Below are positions 19,784 to 30,910 of a stretch of DNA of 64,000 nucleotides, piece by piece; the stretch's first letter is position 1, and every line of letters begins with the position of its first letter. This DNA is from Alternaria dauci (taxonomy: Eukaryota > Ascomycota > Dothideomycetes > Pleosporales > Pleosporaceae). The DNA lies in the NCBI RefSeq assembly GCF_042100115.1, contig NC_091273.1, forward strand, positions 2,914,001 through 2,978,000, written 5' to 3'. The notes under the pieces were generated by a model, which searched no databases, had not been told where the DNA came from, and was given only the letters and a program-made list of their open reading frames with translations. The translations under genes and the position numbers were made by a program.

Positions 19784-20696
19784 ACAGGTGACTGCGAGTC
19801 GTGAACAAACAAAGTAAACTCCCATAGCGCTTGCACACATGCTTGGAGTTGAATTTTTCTTCCATCGCCCGCTCCAAACCGGGCACTTGACCCAACAGAA
19901 GAAGTGACGGTGAATGGAATAAGACGGGTTTGTTAGTTGTGTAACGTGCTGCGCGTAACCGCGTGCCTCTAAAATTTATAGTCATCACCCCTTTGTAAAT
20001 TCCACGTCCCGTACAATGCATTGCAATGACCAGTTTCATCTACAGTAACCTTTACTGCGGACGTAACTGGTATCATCCGGGATCATAGAGCTCGCGTCCC
20101 TGCCGTCCTATCGAACAACCTTCCGAATGCGGAAGACAGTTTGTACAGTGACGTGGCCGCAAATTGCCAGTTTCATAAGCTTCTCTTGGCGATAATCTAG
20201 TCAGCGGGTGTCCTCGGAAGTCACGACAATGAGAATCGCTGCACAGCGAGAATGTGGTTGATTCCGTGTCCAGATGTCTTCCGAAAGTGTCGGGTCCCAG
20301 ATCACGGCCACGGTGAGACCTCGCTTATCGTGCGCTAAGGACGACACCCCTGTAGGATCTAATCTCAAGTCTGGCCAGGCACAACCATCACAAAATCTCT
20401 CGCCTTCTGTCGATCAACAGTCACCTTAACGCACCCACACCCACGCAACCTGTACCCACAATGGCATTCCTCCGATCATTCAACTCTGGCATGAGCATAC
20501 GTGACATACGAAACTGACCCACAGTCCGCGCGATAGTTTGCCATCCATTGCCTGGCCCTTTGCTAGACATTGAGGGGCATAGTTGTTTACCGCATACTCC
20601 GCGGACTACGCTTGCTTTTTGACTCTTGAAGGGAGCGCCCACTCACTCGTCAGCCAGTCCGCTTGTGTGTGCTACTAACCCATCGGTACCGCTGCA
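19784..20696. other. Intergenic region
   Basis: No supported gene. Short minus-strand frames near 19.76-20.04 kb overlap the lactonohydrolase end and look random. Presumably holds the SET-gene promoter. Confidence 0.5.
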
Positions 20697-21860
20697 ATGG
20701 ACGCCCCCGAAAGCGACTCGTCTATTCCTGTAGCCAGTGACTCGGTCTTCAGTGTCTCGCGCCCTTCCTCAGCCTCTTCGATACGTTCGCCCGATACGCA
20801 CAAAGAACTGCCAGCGGGCGCGCCAACATCCCCTCTGTTCCAAGTCCGACACACACCGACCGCCGGTCGCGCTGTTTTCGCAAGCCAAGACATCCCAGAG
20901 GGCACGCTCGTGTGGCGCTCAGAAGATCTGACTCTCAATGTCCTCCTGCGCGAATATCGACGCGAAGTCTGTGGACAGTGTTTCGAATACGAATACGGGC
21001 GGGATCTGGATATACGAGACAAGGCGGTGGGGTTCGCGTTCTGCTCAAAGACATGCCAGGATAAATGGCGGGAAGAGAACGGCGAGATCGGTATTCAGGC
21101 GTGGACGGCAGTCGAGACTTTTGTAAAGAAGCGGAGCAAGGAAGACAGCGACATGGTGGATACCGACCTACCACGACCAAAGGTCAAGGAGATTGAGCAG
21201 GCTTGGGGCAATGTCGCTGCACAGGCGGCGCTGATACGGGCCGCACGGGTAAGCGAACAGGCAATACCGGAAAACGAGCATGCGATTTCAATCACAAAAC
21301 AGCACAAGAAGGCTATGTCGAAAGCACTACAAGATAACATTACACCCGATGTGATGAGCTTTTGCGTTAGTGGATTGGTATGGCGATACCTCCATCCCGA
21401 GCAATGGGAACGCATAGAGGCGCTCGCAGACGACAAGACACCTTACCACAGCTCTGACGACCTCGGCGCGTTTATCAGAACTTACCTGCATCTGCTTGCG
21501 ATCCTTCCCCTACCGCTGCTACCACTTGTAACGGAAGAGACGCTAATCACGCTCTCGTCCCGCGACTCGCACAATTCTTTCGGTATTCGCTCCCTGGAAG
21601 ACGACGGCTCGGAGTTCTTCGGATACGGTTGCTGGCCTGCGGCAAGCTACTTCAACCACTCGTGTGGGCCGAACATTGAGAAGAATAGGAAGGGCAGAAC
21701 GTGGTATTTCAGAGCTGGGAGGGACATTGAGAGAGGGGAGGAGCTGTGCATTACATACCTTAGCGGGGAGGAGAGGAAGCTGAGTCGTGGTAAGAGACTG
21801 TTGAGGTTGAAGAAGACGTGGGGGTTTGATTGTGCGTGTGAGAGGTGTGAAGCGCTATAG
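20697..21860 (+). CDS. SET-domain protein (SMYD/Set6-like lysine methyltransferase family)
   Basis: A single exon of 387 aa. After a Ser-rich N-terminus, the SET-N part (about 45-85) reads HTPTAGRAVFASQDIPEGTLVW, where the SET fold begins. An inserted Cys cluster (CGQCFEYEYG to FCSKTC, about 100-130) resembles a reduced MYND-type zinc finger, as in SMYD and yeast Set6 proteins. A helical insert follows (130-290). The catalytic SET-C part has YFNHSCGPN (S-adenosylmethionine and lysine channel motif), GEELCITY (catalytic Tyr) and the post-SET Cys motif FDCACERC near the C-terminus. All core SET residues are present, so an active protein-lysine methyltransferase is likely. The target is unknown; non-histone substrates are common in this subfamily. 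Confidence 0.9.
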   Translation: MDAPESDSSIPVASDSVFSVSRPSSASSIRSPDTHKELPAGAPTSPLFQVRHTPTAGRAVFASQDIPEGTLVWRSEDLTLNVLLREYRREVCGQCFEYEYGRDLDIRDKAVGFAFCSKTCQDKWREENGEIGIQAWTAVETFVKKRSKEDSDMVDTDLPRPKVKEIEQAWGNVAAQAALIRAARVSEQAIPENEHAISITKQHKKAMSKALQDNITPDVMSFCVSGLVWRYLHPEQWERIEALADDKTPYHSSDDLGAFIRTYLHLLAILPLPLLPLVTEETLITLSSRDSHNSFGIRSLEDDGSEFFGYGCWPAASYFNHSCGPNIEKNRKGRTWYFRAGRDIERGEELCITYLSGEERKLSRGKRLLRLKKTWGFDCACERCEAL

Positions 21861-23902
21861 CAGCAGCAGTAGTACCGAAAACCTCCAGAGTCATCTACCA
21901 TCACTCGAGCGACGAGCACTCCATCTCCCAATTTTGCATTCGTAAGCTGTCTTGCTATGTGACTCGACTCATGTATCGGAAGTTTGGTTCAACGGACGTT
22001 GCATGAACTCTATTCTCGTCTAGTGGAAGCTGCTGCCAAGTGCGGCATGTTGTTTCTTCCGAGCCGCACACTGGCTTTGCACGGCTACTGGCTCACTAGT
22101 GATATTGAACGCGTAGGATTGTTCTCAGCGTCTACCTGACTAAACCAACCCGGTTTGCTGAGTTATGTTTTGTCATGGCATATTTACTGTTCTAGGCTTC
22201 GTGGAACATGGGGCTAGAGCGGCGGTTCTCATTGACAGAACCGCCGCGTTAGTAATATCATCGAGGGTCCAGATGATTGCCACGAGGATGATGTGGGAAA
22301 AGGGTCTTGGTTGTCAGATCAGACTGAATGCAGCCCAAATTTTGACAGGACTCTGCTACCGAATGTCCATGTCGGCTCCGCTCGCAACCCTGCATGTCAC
22401 GCCGATGGCACGCGCAACGAAAGATGAACGGTCCGAATTCCATGCGCAAGGCCGTGCATTTGGACCGACACTAGGGCGACGTGCTGGATGTAGCTATATG
22501 TAAGAGGTCTCGTGGCCTGCCCAAACGCGATCTGCGAGTAGGCCATGGCCAATACGCGGAGATGCCGTAGGCGGCGGCCATGCTTCAGCCCAGAGTGTCA
22601 AGAGAGTCGAAGATTGACGTCTTCAATAAACGTTCCCCACTAGACGGTGACGTAACAGATCCGCTGCGCTAACTGGACCCTGCAGGCTGCTAGGCCGTTG
22701 GACTGCACAGAGGGAGAAATTAGGATTGCGGGCGCTGCGAGGGCGCATGCATGCAGCATGAGAGATTGCCATGGTCGCTCTCCACAGGGCATCATGGGTG
22801 CTGCCTTGGTTTTATATGCGGTCATTGGGCGCTTTGCAGGCCGTCTTGGGCCCCATGTTCCAAGGTCGCAACGAGGTTTGCATGCAGCGTGGCGTCGGCG
22901 GCAGCGTGCCTAGCGAGCCTCTCAGCCTCTAAATGGTGCCAGGCTCGACTCTGCGAGTCTACTGGGAGCTGGGAGGAGGTTGCCGGGGATTCCGCGGCGT
23001 CAGCGTGTGCCACTATTGCTGAAGAGTATTCGCGCGGAGGTAGCGCAGTCGTCTTGTCCAAGCAAAAGACAAATAACATGACTTTGCGCGGAACGCTTTG
23101 GATGGATACATACATAGGCTGCTTCCTCTTCCTCCTCTTGCTGCTCCGTCGTACTGCCGCACTTGCCCATCCACGTCCCCATCGCGCGCACGTCTTGCCA
23201 TTTCACGACTCACACGCAGCCCCAGCCATCATCGAGATCGGGTCCTTCCGCTGAGCAGGTCAGGCTCCAGGAACAGCGCTCCCTTTCACCCTCGAATCAA
23301 AACCCTTGCTCGAGCTAGCGGAAGCCGTAAGATCTTCCTCCCAGACGGGACGCGGAACAGCAACACGAGCGTCATACCTCCACCAGACGGTAGGGCACAA
23401 ACGCAGCACCCCGGGGCGCCCATCGAGATCCAAATCTCTACATGCAGTCCAAGAACACTTCTCTCCGCGGCGGGCGCACCAAGAAGATGGGCCTCCCCGT
23501 AATCGAGGTACGATATATTTCTTCCTATGCACTGCGAATACTAGAAGCTTCCCAAGGCGCCGCGCCCATCGCTTCGTGTGCGTGTGGTGCAGCTTGTTTG
23601 GTGATGATGTAGCCTGCATCGTCATGAAGTCCGTGCACCAATGACGCAACGTCGCTCCTCTCTCTTGTTCGGGCTTCACTCCTCCTCGTTCGTGCATGAC
23701 CTTCTTTCCAACCAAGTCTTTTCCCTGACTTCCCCCCTCCCTACACGAGTATTTCCGTCGCACTACCGCTGGCCTATCCTCAGCCCCAAGAAACGGCCGC
23801 ACCCGCTTGTTTTCTCTACTCTGCACCATCGCAGCCTCTTCGACCCCGCTACTGACAGCGGCTTTGTAATTCAACCTTCTGCCCCCAGACCAGACACTAA
23901 AC
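21861..23902. other. Long upstream region of the SRK1-type kinase
   Basis: A 2-kb gap without a supported gene. Many frames overlap on both strands (22.7-23.6 kb). The last 250 bases before the kinase ATG are pyrimidine-rich (CTTTCC, CCCTCC runs), as is common for fungal transcription starts, so a long 5' UTR is likely. Confidence 0.5.
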
Positions 23903-26114
23903 ATGGCTGCGATACAGAATTTTAAGAACTTCCTGCGCCATGGAAAGCAGGCCCGCCAGAACGCGGAACCCACGACCAATGTCTCCAACGTGCACGCTCA
24001 GTCCCAACATCAACGGTACAACCAGCATCCAGAGCCGGTACATCATGGCATCTCAGAGCCAGCAATGGACTACAAGCCCCTTCAGAACCACGCTGCTCCC
24101 CATGGCGACTTCTCCGTCGGCGCTGGCGCTGGCGACAACCGCAACATCGCCGCCCAAGCAGGTGATGCGGCTGCGCACGCAGCCGCCAAGGAACAGAAGA
24201 AGCAGGCCGCAGCCAAGAATGCCGGCGTCGACCCATCAGTACTCGAGCGCATTGTCGCCGAGGAGCGCGAGGCCAAGGGCAAGCTGCCTAGATATCCCGG
24301 ACTCGAGCGATGGACGCTGCTCGAGAAGATGGGTGACGGTGCCTTCAGCAACGTATACCGCGCACGAGACACGACCGGCCAGTGGGACGAAGTAGCCATC
24401 AAGGTCGTCCGTAAGTTCGAGATGAACTCGCAGCAGGTTAGTACTACCCACTCCCTGCCCATCCCTGCCCATCCCTGCACATACTCTTGTTGCTTCCCCG
24501 TCACGTTGAACAGTTGGGTGTTTTTGGACGTTACCAACGCGAGGCCGGTGTAGGACAAGCATGTGCATCCGGGCTTCAAGACGCCAAAAGCAGCCGAGGT
24601 GCGATAATCTTACCCCCGATACTCGACTCTGAGCATCCTCCACCCCATCACGACTGGGCTTGCAAGGGCAGACACTAACTGCCCTATAGAGAGCGAACAT
24701 CCTCAAGGAAGTACAGATTATGCGTCAACTAGACCACCCCAACATCGTCAAGCTCATCGACTTTTCCGAGTCGCGGCAGTACTACTACATCGTGCTCGAG
24801 CTGTGCCCGGGTGGCGAACTGTTCCACCAGATCGTCCGTCTGACGTACTTCTCCGAGGACCTGTCCCGTCACACCATCATCCAGGTGGCCAAGGCCCTGC
24901 AGTATCTGCACGAGGAAGCAGGTGTTGTCCACCGGTTCGTACTTTAGTCACGATGCCAAGCATTCACGCTGACGTCATGTCACAGAGACATCAAGCCAGA
25001 GAACCTCTTGTTCTATCCCACGCCATTTGTCCCCACCCGCAACCCAAAGCCAAGGGGTCCCGATGATGAAGATAAAGCTGACGAGGGAGAGTTTGTCAAG
25101 GGCAAAGGCGCCGGTGGTATCGGCCTCATCAAGATTGCCGACTTTGGTCTTAGCAAGGTCATCTGGGATACGCAAACCATGACGCCTTGTGGTACTGTCG
25201 GCTACACTGCCCCTGAGATTGTCAAAGATGAGCGCTACTCCAAGAGTGTCGACATGTGGGCGTTGGGTTGCGTGCTTTACACACTTCTCTGCGGCTTCCC
25301 TCCATTCTACGACGAGTCCATCCAAACCCTCACTGAGAAGGTCGCTCGTGGCCAGTACACGTTCCTCTCACCCTGGTGGGATGACATCTCCAAGTCTGCG
25401 CAAGATTTGGTCTCCCATCTGTTGACAGTCGACCCCGAGAAGCGATACGACATCAACCAGTTCCTCAACCACCCCTGGATTCGTGAAGCCGATGAGCCAA
25501 CCTACTCAGCCTATGACGCACCACCCCTTGCCACACCCGCCGCTAAGAAAGAGCGTCTGCAGCCAGACTTTTCGCACTTGGAGTCGCCAGGTGCTCGTCG
25601 TATGGACTTCCGCTCTCCAGGAGCCGTCAATCTCCGAGAAGTATTCGATGTCAGTTATGCTGTACACCGACAGGAAGAGGAGGGCAAGAGGAAGAAGCAA
25701 TTCAAGCAGGGCTACCGCGGCGCCAACGCTATGAACTCATTGAACGCCCTCGATGAGAATGAAGACGATGACGAGTACGCTGCTGAGTCTGTGCCATACG
25801 ACCCATCATCGCAACATCCACCTGCGAAGCTCCCCAAGTCCCAAGGTGCTGATGTAACTGGCATGGAGCAGAAGATGCGCACCACCACACTATCTGCTGC
25901 AGCACAGGCCCGTCAGCAACAATCAGCACCGCGACAGCAAGAGCGGGGATACGGCCAACATTCCCCAGCTGTTGCGGCCGCAGCTAAGCGCCAAGTCAGG
26001 AACAAGGGTGCGTTCGAGCTCAACATGGACAGCTCGACATTACTCGGCCGCCGAAACAAGAAGGGTCCTGAGCCAAGCGGCCTAAGAAACACAACTACGG
26101 TTGGCGGTACATGA
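23903..26114 (+). CDS. srk1: Srk1/Rck2-type MAPK-activated serine/threonine kinase (CaMK group)
   Basis: Four exons: 23903-24436, 24554-24598 (a 45-nt micro-exon), 24690-24934 and 24986-26114, giving 650 aa. The micro-exon (15 codons, DKHVHPGFKTPKAAE) sits in frame between NSQQ and RANILKEVQ. The kinase domain begins near residue 137: glycine loop GDGAFSNV (144-151), K167, HRD with D276 (the HR/D codons are split by intron 3), DFG at 327-329 and APE at 350-352. An acidic insert (about 295-318) separates HRD from DFG, as in Srk1/Rck2 relatives. A long disordered Gln-rich tail follows. Family members are phosphorylated by the stress MAPK Hog1/Sty1 and control translation and cell-cycle entry under osmotic or oxidative stress; that role is inferred from family. 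Confidence 0.92.
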
Positions 26115-29100
26115 CAGCCATCGTCACTCGCGAAAGATTGGTGAGAGTCGCGCCTTGCGATGAGATGGATGAGATATGTCATGATGGCGTTCTTGCGTTT
26201 CTTTAATCACTCATTTCCTGTTTCCGTTTCTACGAATTTTGGTTATATCATGTATGCGAGCTTTGTTCGTTCTCCTCTCACAGCATAGTTTTACGGTCCC
26301 TGTCATCGGGATGATGGGTTAGAGCGTGAAGAGAGGGACTGAGTGTGCATAGTTCATCAAGCACGGCGATGGGAAGTTACGGCGAAACATGCGATCAATG
26401 GCGTGTATGCCAAGTTGCATGAATGATAATTCTGAAAACAACCGTTGTCTTTGGCATGTGTGATCTTGTGACGATGTGAGGTATGATTGGGTGTGTTGGT
26501 CACACTGTGACATGCACTCCATGTACAAGATTGCAATTATTCTCACAAACTCAGCTTACCTGGGTACCCTCTTCTCTGCGTTTACCCGAAGAATGAAGGA
26601 CTCTCCGAACTGCACTTATGCTTGGCATCCTAGCACAGCATGACTGCCAAGTGTAGGTGTCTTAGTACCATACAAAAGTCACCTAGGTATCTGCTAAATC
26701 AAAAAGACCAAGGATCAGTTCAACGTGACCATTTTTCTCGATGGCGCTTGATCTGCCTCGGCGATGAAGTTCAGACGTGAAACATGCACACATTTCCTAG
26801 GCGATCAACCTTGCTGGCGCTGTCAATGAGCACTCTGCTATACTTGGGCGCGAAATTTCGATATCACGACAACTACAGTACCACGCCAAGAACCACAGTA
26901 CAGCAGTGACTTAGACGACAGACCTAGCGACCTAAAGCAACACATGATTAACTGTTCCCTAAAGCTCAAAACTAATAATTATCGCGACACAGTACCTAGG
27001 TAGGCCTCCTAGGAGACCAAAAAAGCGACCTTACACTCTCATGAACACTTCGCTCAAACGATGTTTTCACTAAGGGTTAAAACATCGGTTTCTTCACTAT
27101 TCTATGTTTCCTATATTCCGGGCATCTTAGCACGGTATCTTTGAATCTATGGTTTTCCAGTCAATGTCATAGTATCCGGCGTTATGGTTGATGTTAGTTC
27201 TGGAATAAGTCGGTTTCCCAATACGATCATCATCATGCATCCCACGAGTGTATAGAGTTGCCTTTGACTCTCGAGGCAGTTTGGCAATGGTCGTTGGGCT
27301 TGTCATGCATCCCGCTCTTAGTCAACTACTTAATGTGGGAATTTTGGGCCGTGTACTCATCTCAAGTCAATATCGATTGATAACATACTTCACGCAATGA
27401 GCCAAACATTTCCCATTCATTAGCCAGTACAAAGCACCACGCCGTGGTTCGAGTTGGAGCAGTTCGCTCTCTTGCAATCATGTTTTATCTGGACATGAAG
27501 CACCGATACAAAGTAGGTGTCTGAAACTAGATCCCTGTTCTACTAGAATACAAAATAAGGCGGCCTTGGAAGGATGTACAAATGAGCCGGAGAGCACCAC
27601 GATAGCTACCCGCAACAGAAGTGTACGAAGTGCCTGTACTCCAAAAACATAGCGAGGGTTGGCCTTCATTAGACCAAAGGTTAGGCGAAACTCCGGAATG
27701 TTGAGCTACTCCATGCTGTACTCGGTTGTGTATCTAGCCCGACTATAGTTTGATTTGATCATGGACGTGCTTTTGAGTGGCTCCTCACTAGATAGGTCGA
27801 CCACGGCTTCGAAGCAAAGATACCAACCTCGCGATTGGATACTGCCAACAAAATGACAACATGATACTGCAAGAGACCAACTCGGATAGTTTTTGAGTTT
27901 AAATCTGAGCGCGGTGCTGTGTCGCTTAGTAGACTAATCCATTATCGCTGTAGGTGCCTAGGTAGCTGATAAAGTTTGGGTTCTCAGCTCCGATCTAGCT
28001 GTCGCCGCCACATGGCAACAATGCTGTTAATGGCAAGGGTGCAATATCCGGCTCTTTTAATGATTCGAGCCAACCAGATCAACCGCTACAACTAGAGCGT
28101 GTATAAATTTGGATAGCTAGACATGGAGTCCGAGTTGGCGATGCATTAGCCTCTTAGGTATGTGAGTAGCCAAGACGATCTATGGACTTAGTATCTGACT
28201 ATTGACTTCAAGCCAGCACTCAATGTCGAGATGTGGTGCAGGGATCGAGGCTGGAGTGCCGTGTCTGTGCGATTATTGTAAGCGTTGCTCCTTGCGCTTT
28301 CGCTCAGGCGCAGGTGGCCATGACTGAAGCGAAGTCAAAGCAAATTTCGCATACATCATATGCACGCACGGCAGCTCGTGCGCAGCCTGCGCTATGGACT
28401 GGAGTTGTAACTGTCGAACTGACGGGCTGGGAGTACGTACCGCTAGGTGATAGTCTGGATACCGCCATGACGGAAGGGAGCAGTGCCGACCCAGTCCGGC
28501 AATTTGATGTGTCATGCCGCCAAGACGCTACCCTAGATGGCGCTTGTCCGCGACTGAGGAGCTTCACTCTCCGACCTCTCAGCATCTCACATGTTAGCAC
28601 CAACTTCACCCGACGTATCCGGTACACGATAGCCTTCTTTTTCGCTCAACGATGGCGTCTTGGATAATTCCCTCCCATGCTACCAAAACACTCGCGATCG
28701 CGATGTTTGCAGCTGTCTCGACCAACGGGCAGGCCCAGCCAAGGCAATGATACGAGAACTTGAATGCTTTCGCCATAGTCGTCACAGCAAATTCCCAAGC
28801 ATCTCTCAAAACTGGCCTCTATGAGCGTCGAGGAGTGTAATCCGGACCATGAAGTATCTCTAGGCAATATTTCCCTGCGTATCGACCACGACGTTCGCTC
28901 TACCACTGCGCCAGCTTATCATGACCAGCGCAGAATCATGACTTCATGTCATTAGCTTCAGGCTCTAGGAAAAGGCTTGCTATGCGTATCTCAAGATTTG
29001 GAGTACCATGACGATGCTTTGGTTGCGCTCCAAGACCGGGAGTCGTCCTGACGCCAAAAATGCAATACTCTCATACGTAACTGCGCATATTCGCAGCTAA

Positions 29101-29321
29101 GAAGAGAGGGGTCAACGAAGCCGAGACGAGTCAAACAACGTATCCGTCAAGTATAAAGATGAGGGAGATGACCAGCACTGTCTCGATATCAGCCACCAAG
29201 CGGATATCGATCATACAATCAGAGTCGGTTGCTGTGGTCCTCTGCAGTCCGCCATTCGTTGACACGAGCAACCTTCTATCGCTATATACTCGATCGTTTA
29301 TATTACGGTTCACCATTCACC
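26115..29321. other. Gene-free 3.2-kb region with recurrent CCTAGG palindromes
   Basis: No ORF here looks coding. Base composition is more AT-rich than in flanking genes. The palindrome CCTAGG occurs at 26682, 26796, 26995, 27008 and 27957, often as ACCTAGGTA. This may be an old, decayed repeat-rich stretch or a long regulatory region of the next gene. No TIR or LTR pair was identified by eye. Confidence 0.5.
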
Positions 29322-30380
29322 ATGCGTCTCACTCAAGCTGCTGTCGTTGCCATCCTGGCCTTTACTGCTGCAGCCACGCCTATCGCCGTCCGTGGAGACG
29401 ACGCAAAAGCCACTCAGGACTATCAAAAGTGCTGTGAGGAGCGTGACAAGTACGACCATGGCAAGGTCTGCATCCCTCCAGTTGTTGAGGTTCCCCACGT
29501 ACCCAAGCCTGTAGAGGATGGCAAGCACCCTGGTGGCGATGACGATGGCAAGGATGACCATCCCGAGGTTCCCAAGGAGGAGGAACACAAAGATGAAGAC
29601 GAGAAGCCCCACAAGCCGCATCCAGAGCCAGAAGAAGAGAAGGATGACGAAGAGGACGACCATGAGGACGGCGGCTACAAGCCGCACCCACCTAAACCGC
29701 AACCAGACCATCCACCGCCAGAGCCAGAGCATCCTACTCCCCCTAAACCGGACCATCCACCGCCAGAGCCCGAAAATCCAACTCCCCCGAAGCAGGAGCA
29801 TCCACCACCACAGCCCGAACATCCTACTCCCCCCAAACCACAGCCCGAACATCCTACTCCACCTAAGCCCCAGCCAGAAGAACATCCTGCTCCACCTAAA
29901 CCACAGCCCGAACATCCCGCTCCACCTAAGCCGCAGCCCGAACATCCTACTCCCCCCAAGCCGCAGCCCGAACATCCTGCTCCACCTAAGCCGCAGCCCG
30001 AACATCCTACTCCCCCCAAGCCGCAGCCCGAACATCCTGCTCCACCTAAGCCCCAGCCAGAAGAACATCCTGCTCCACCTAAACCACAGCCCGAACATCC
30101 CGCTCCACCTAAGCCGCAGCCCGAACATCCTACTCCCCCCAAGCCGCAGCCCGAACATCCTACTCCACCTAAACCACAGCCCGGACATCCTACTCCACCT
30201 AAGCCCCAGCCCCAACATCCAGCCCCCGAGCCGGAGAAGGAGAATGACGATAAGCCACACCCGGCCCCACAGCCAAAGCCCGTCCCGGAAGCTGATCAAC
30301 ACGGTTACTACACTTTCGGTGAGGAGATTAGCCTCAAGTGTGAGGGCGGTAAGATCGTGGTGAAGGGTCACAAGTATTGA
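29322..30380 (+). CDS. Secreted proline-rich tandem-repeat protein
   Basis: A single exon of 352 aa. I chose the ATG at 29322 because it begins a clean signal peptide (MRLTQAAVVAILAFTAAATP); an in-frame upstream start would bury it. The mature N-terminus has three cysteines (KCCEERDKYDHGKVC). An Asp/Glu/Lys/His-rich acidic segment follows (about 65-120), then about 190 residues of an 11-residue repeat around KPQPEHPTPP / KPQPEHPAPP, with occasional PEEHP variants. It ends with a conserved-looking tail (GYYTFGEEISLKCEGGKIVV) bearing one Cys. Such architecture suggests a cell-wall-associated or extracellular matrix protein; no catalytic motif exists. Repeat number probably varies between strains. 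I do not recognise a named homologue. Confidence 0.8.
   Translation: MRLTQAAVVAILAFTAAATPIAVRGDDAKATQDYQKCCEERDKYDHGKVCIPPVVEVPHVPKPVEDGKHPGGDDDGKDDHPEVPKEEEHKDEDEKPHKPHPEPEEEKDDEEDDHEDGGYKPHPPKPQPDHPPPEPEHPTPPKPDHPPPEPENPTPPKQEHPPPQPEHPTPPKPQPEHPTPPKPQPEEHPAPPKPQPEHPAPPKPQPEHPTPPKPQPEHPAPPKPQPEHPTPPKPQPEHPAPPKPQPEEHPAPPKPQPEHPAPPKPQPEHPTPPKPQPEHPTPPKPQPGHPTPPKPQPQHPAPEPEKENDDKPHPAPQPKPVPEADQHGYYTFGEEISLKCEGGKIVVKGHKY
29857..30161. repeat. Higher-order duplication inside the proline-rich coding repeat
   Basis: A 122-bp block at 29857-29978 recurs identically at 30040-30161, offset by 183 bp (61 codons), on top of the 33-bp (11-codon) basic repeat. The exactness implies recent duplication by unequal recombination or replication slippage. 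Confidence 0.85.
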
Positions 30381-30910
30381 GCATACCTGCGAATATAAAC
30401 ATGAGAGGAGTGGTATTGGACTGACAGGCGCCGGAGACGCTCGGGACACATGTTGTATCCAATACTGGCTCAATACCAATAATACAATGCTGTTTCCTTA
30501 TTTAGTCCTCCAATTATGCCCAATTGCGTGAAGGTATAAACCACCATAGAGGGCAGCTCGCAGCTTGCTATGAAGAGGGAAGTGGTTGGTTGGCGTGACG
30601 ATTTGCCTGCAGTTGGAGACTAGGTTTTTGCCTCGTGAATACCGCAGCTCATTCATCGACATTAAACCTCGTTCCAAGTCTTGAACGGAAGGAGCTGCAA
30701 TGATGAGAGTGCTGTGCGAACCGGACAACCACGCGTCGGTCGGATGCACCGTGAAAGCGAAACTGATGTCGGGATCCGCAGCACAAAAGCTCAATTAGAT
30801 GACATTATCGACACTACTACAAGACCCCCGATCACAGTCTTCTAAAGAGTAAGACTCTAGAGATACCGATAACACAGTCAGAGGTTTTATCCTTCGACAT
30901 GGCCACCACT
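30381..30910. other. Intergenic, convergent 3' flanks
   Basis: A minus-strand frame (30498-30794, 98 codons) is open but has no family resemblance. No other feature seen. Confidence 0.4.

Noticed and set aside
29310..30479. 389-codon minus-strand frame antisense to the proline-rich gene
   Set aside because: It is the antisense shadow of the Pro-rich repeat (giving Trp/Arg/Met/Gly-rich repeats). The sense strand has a signal peptide and sensible composition.
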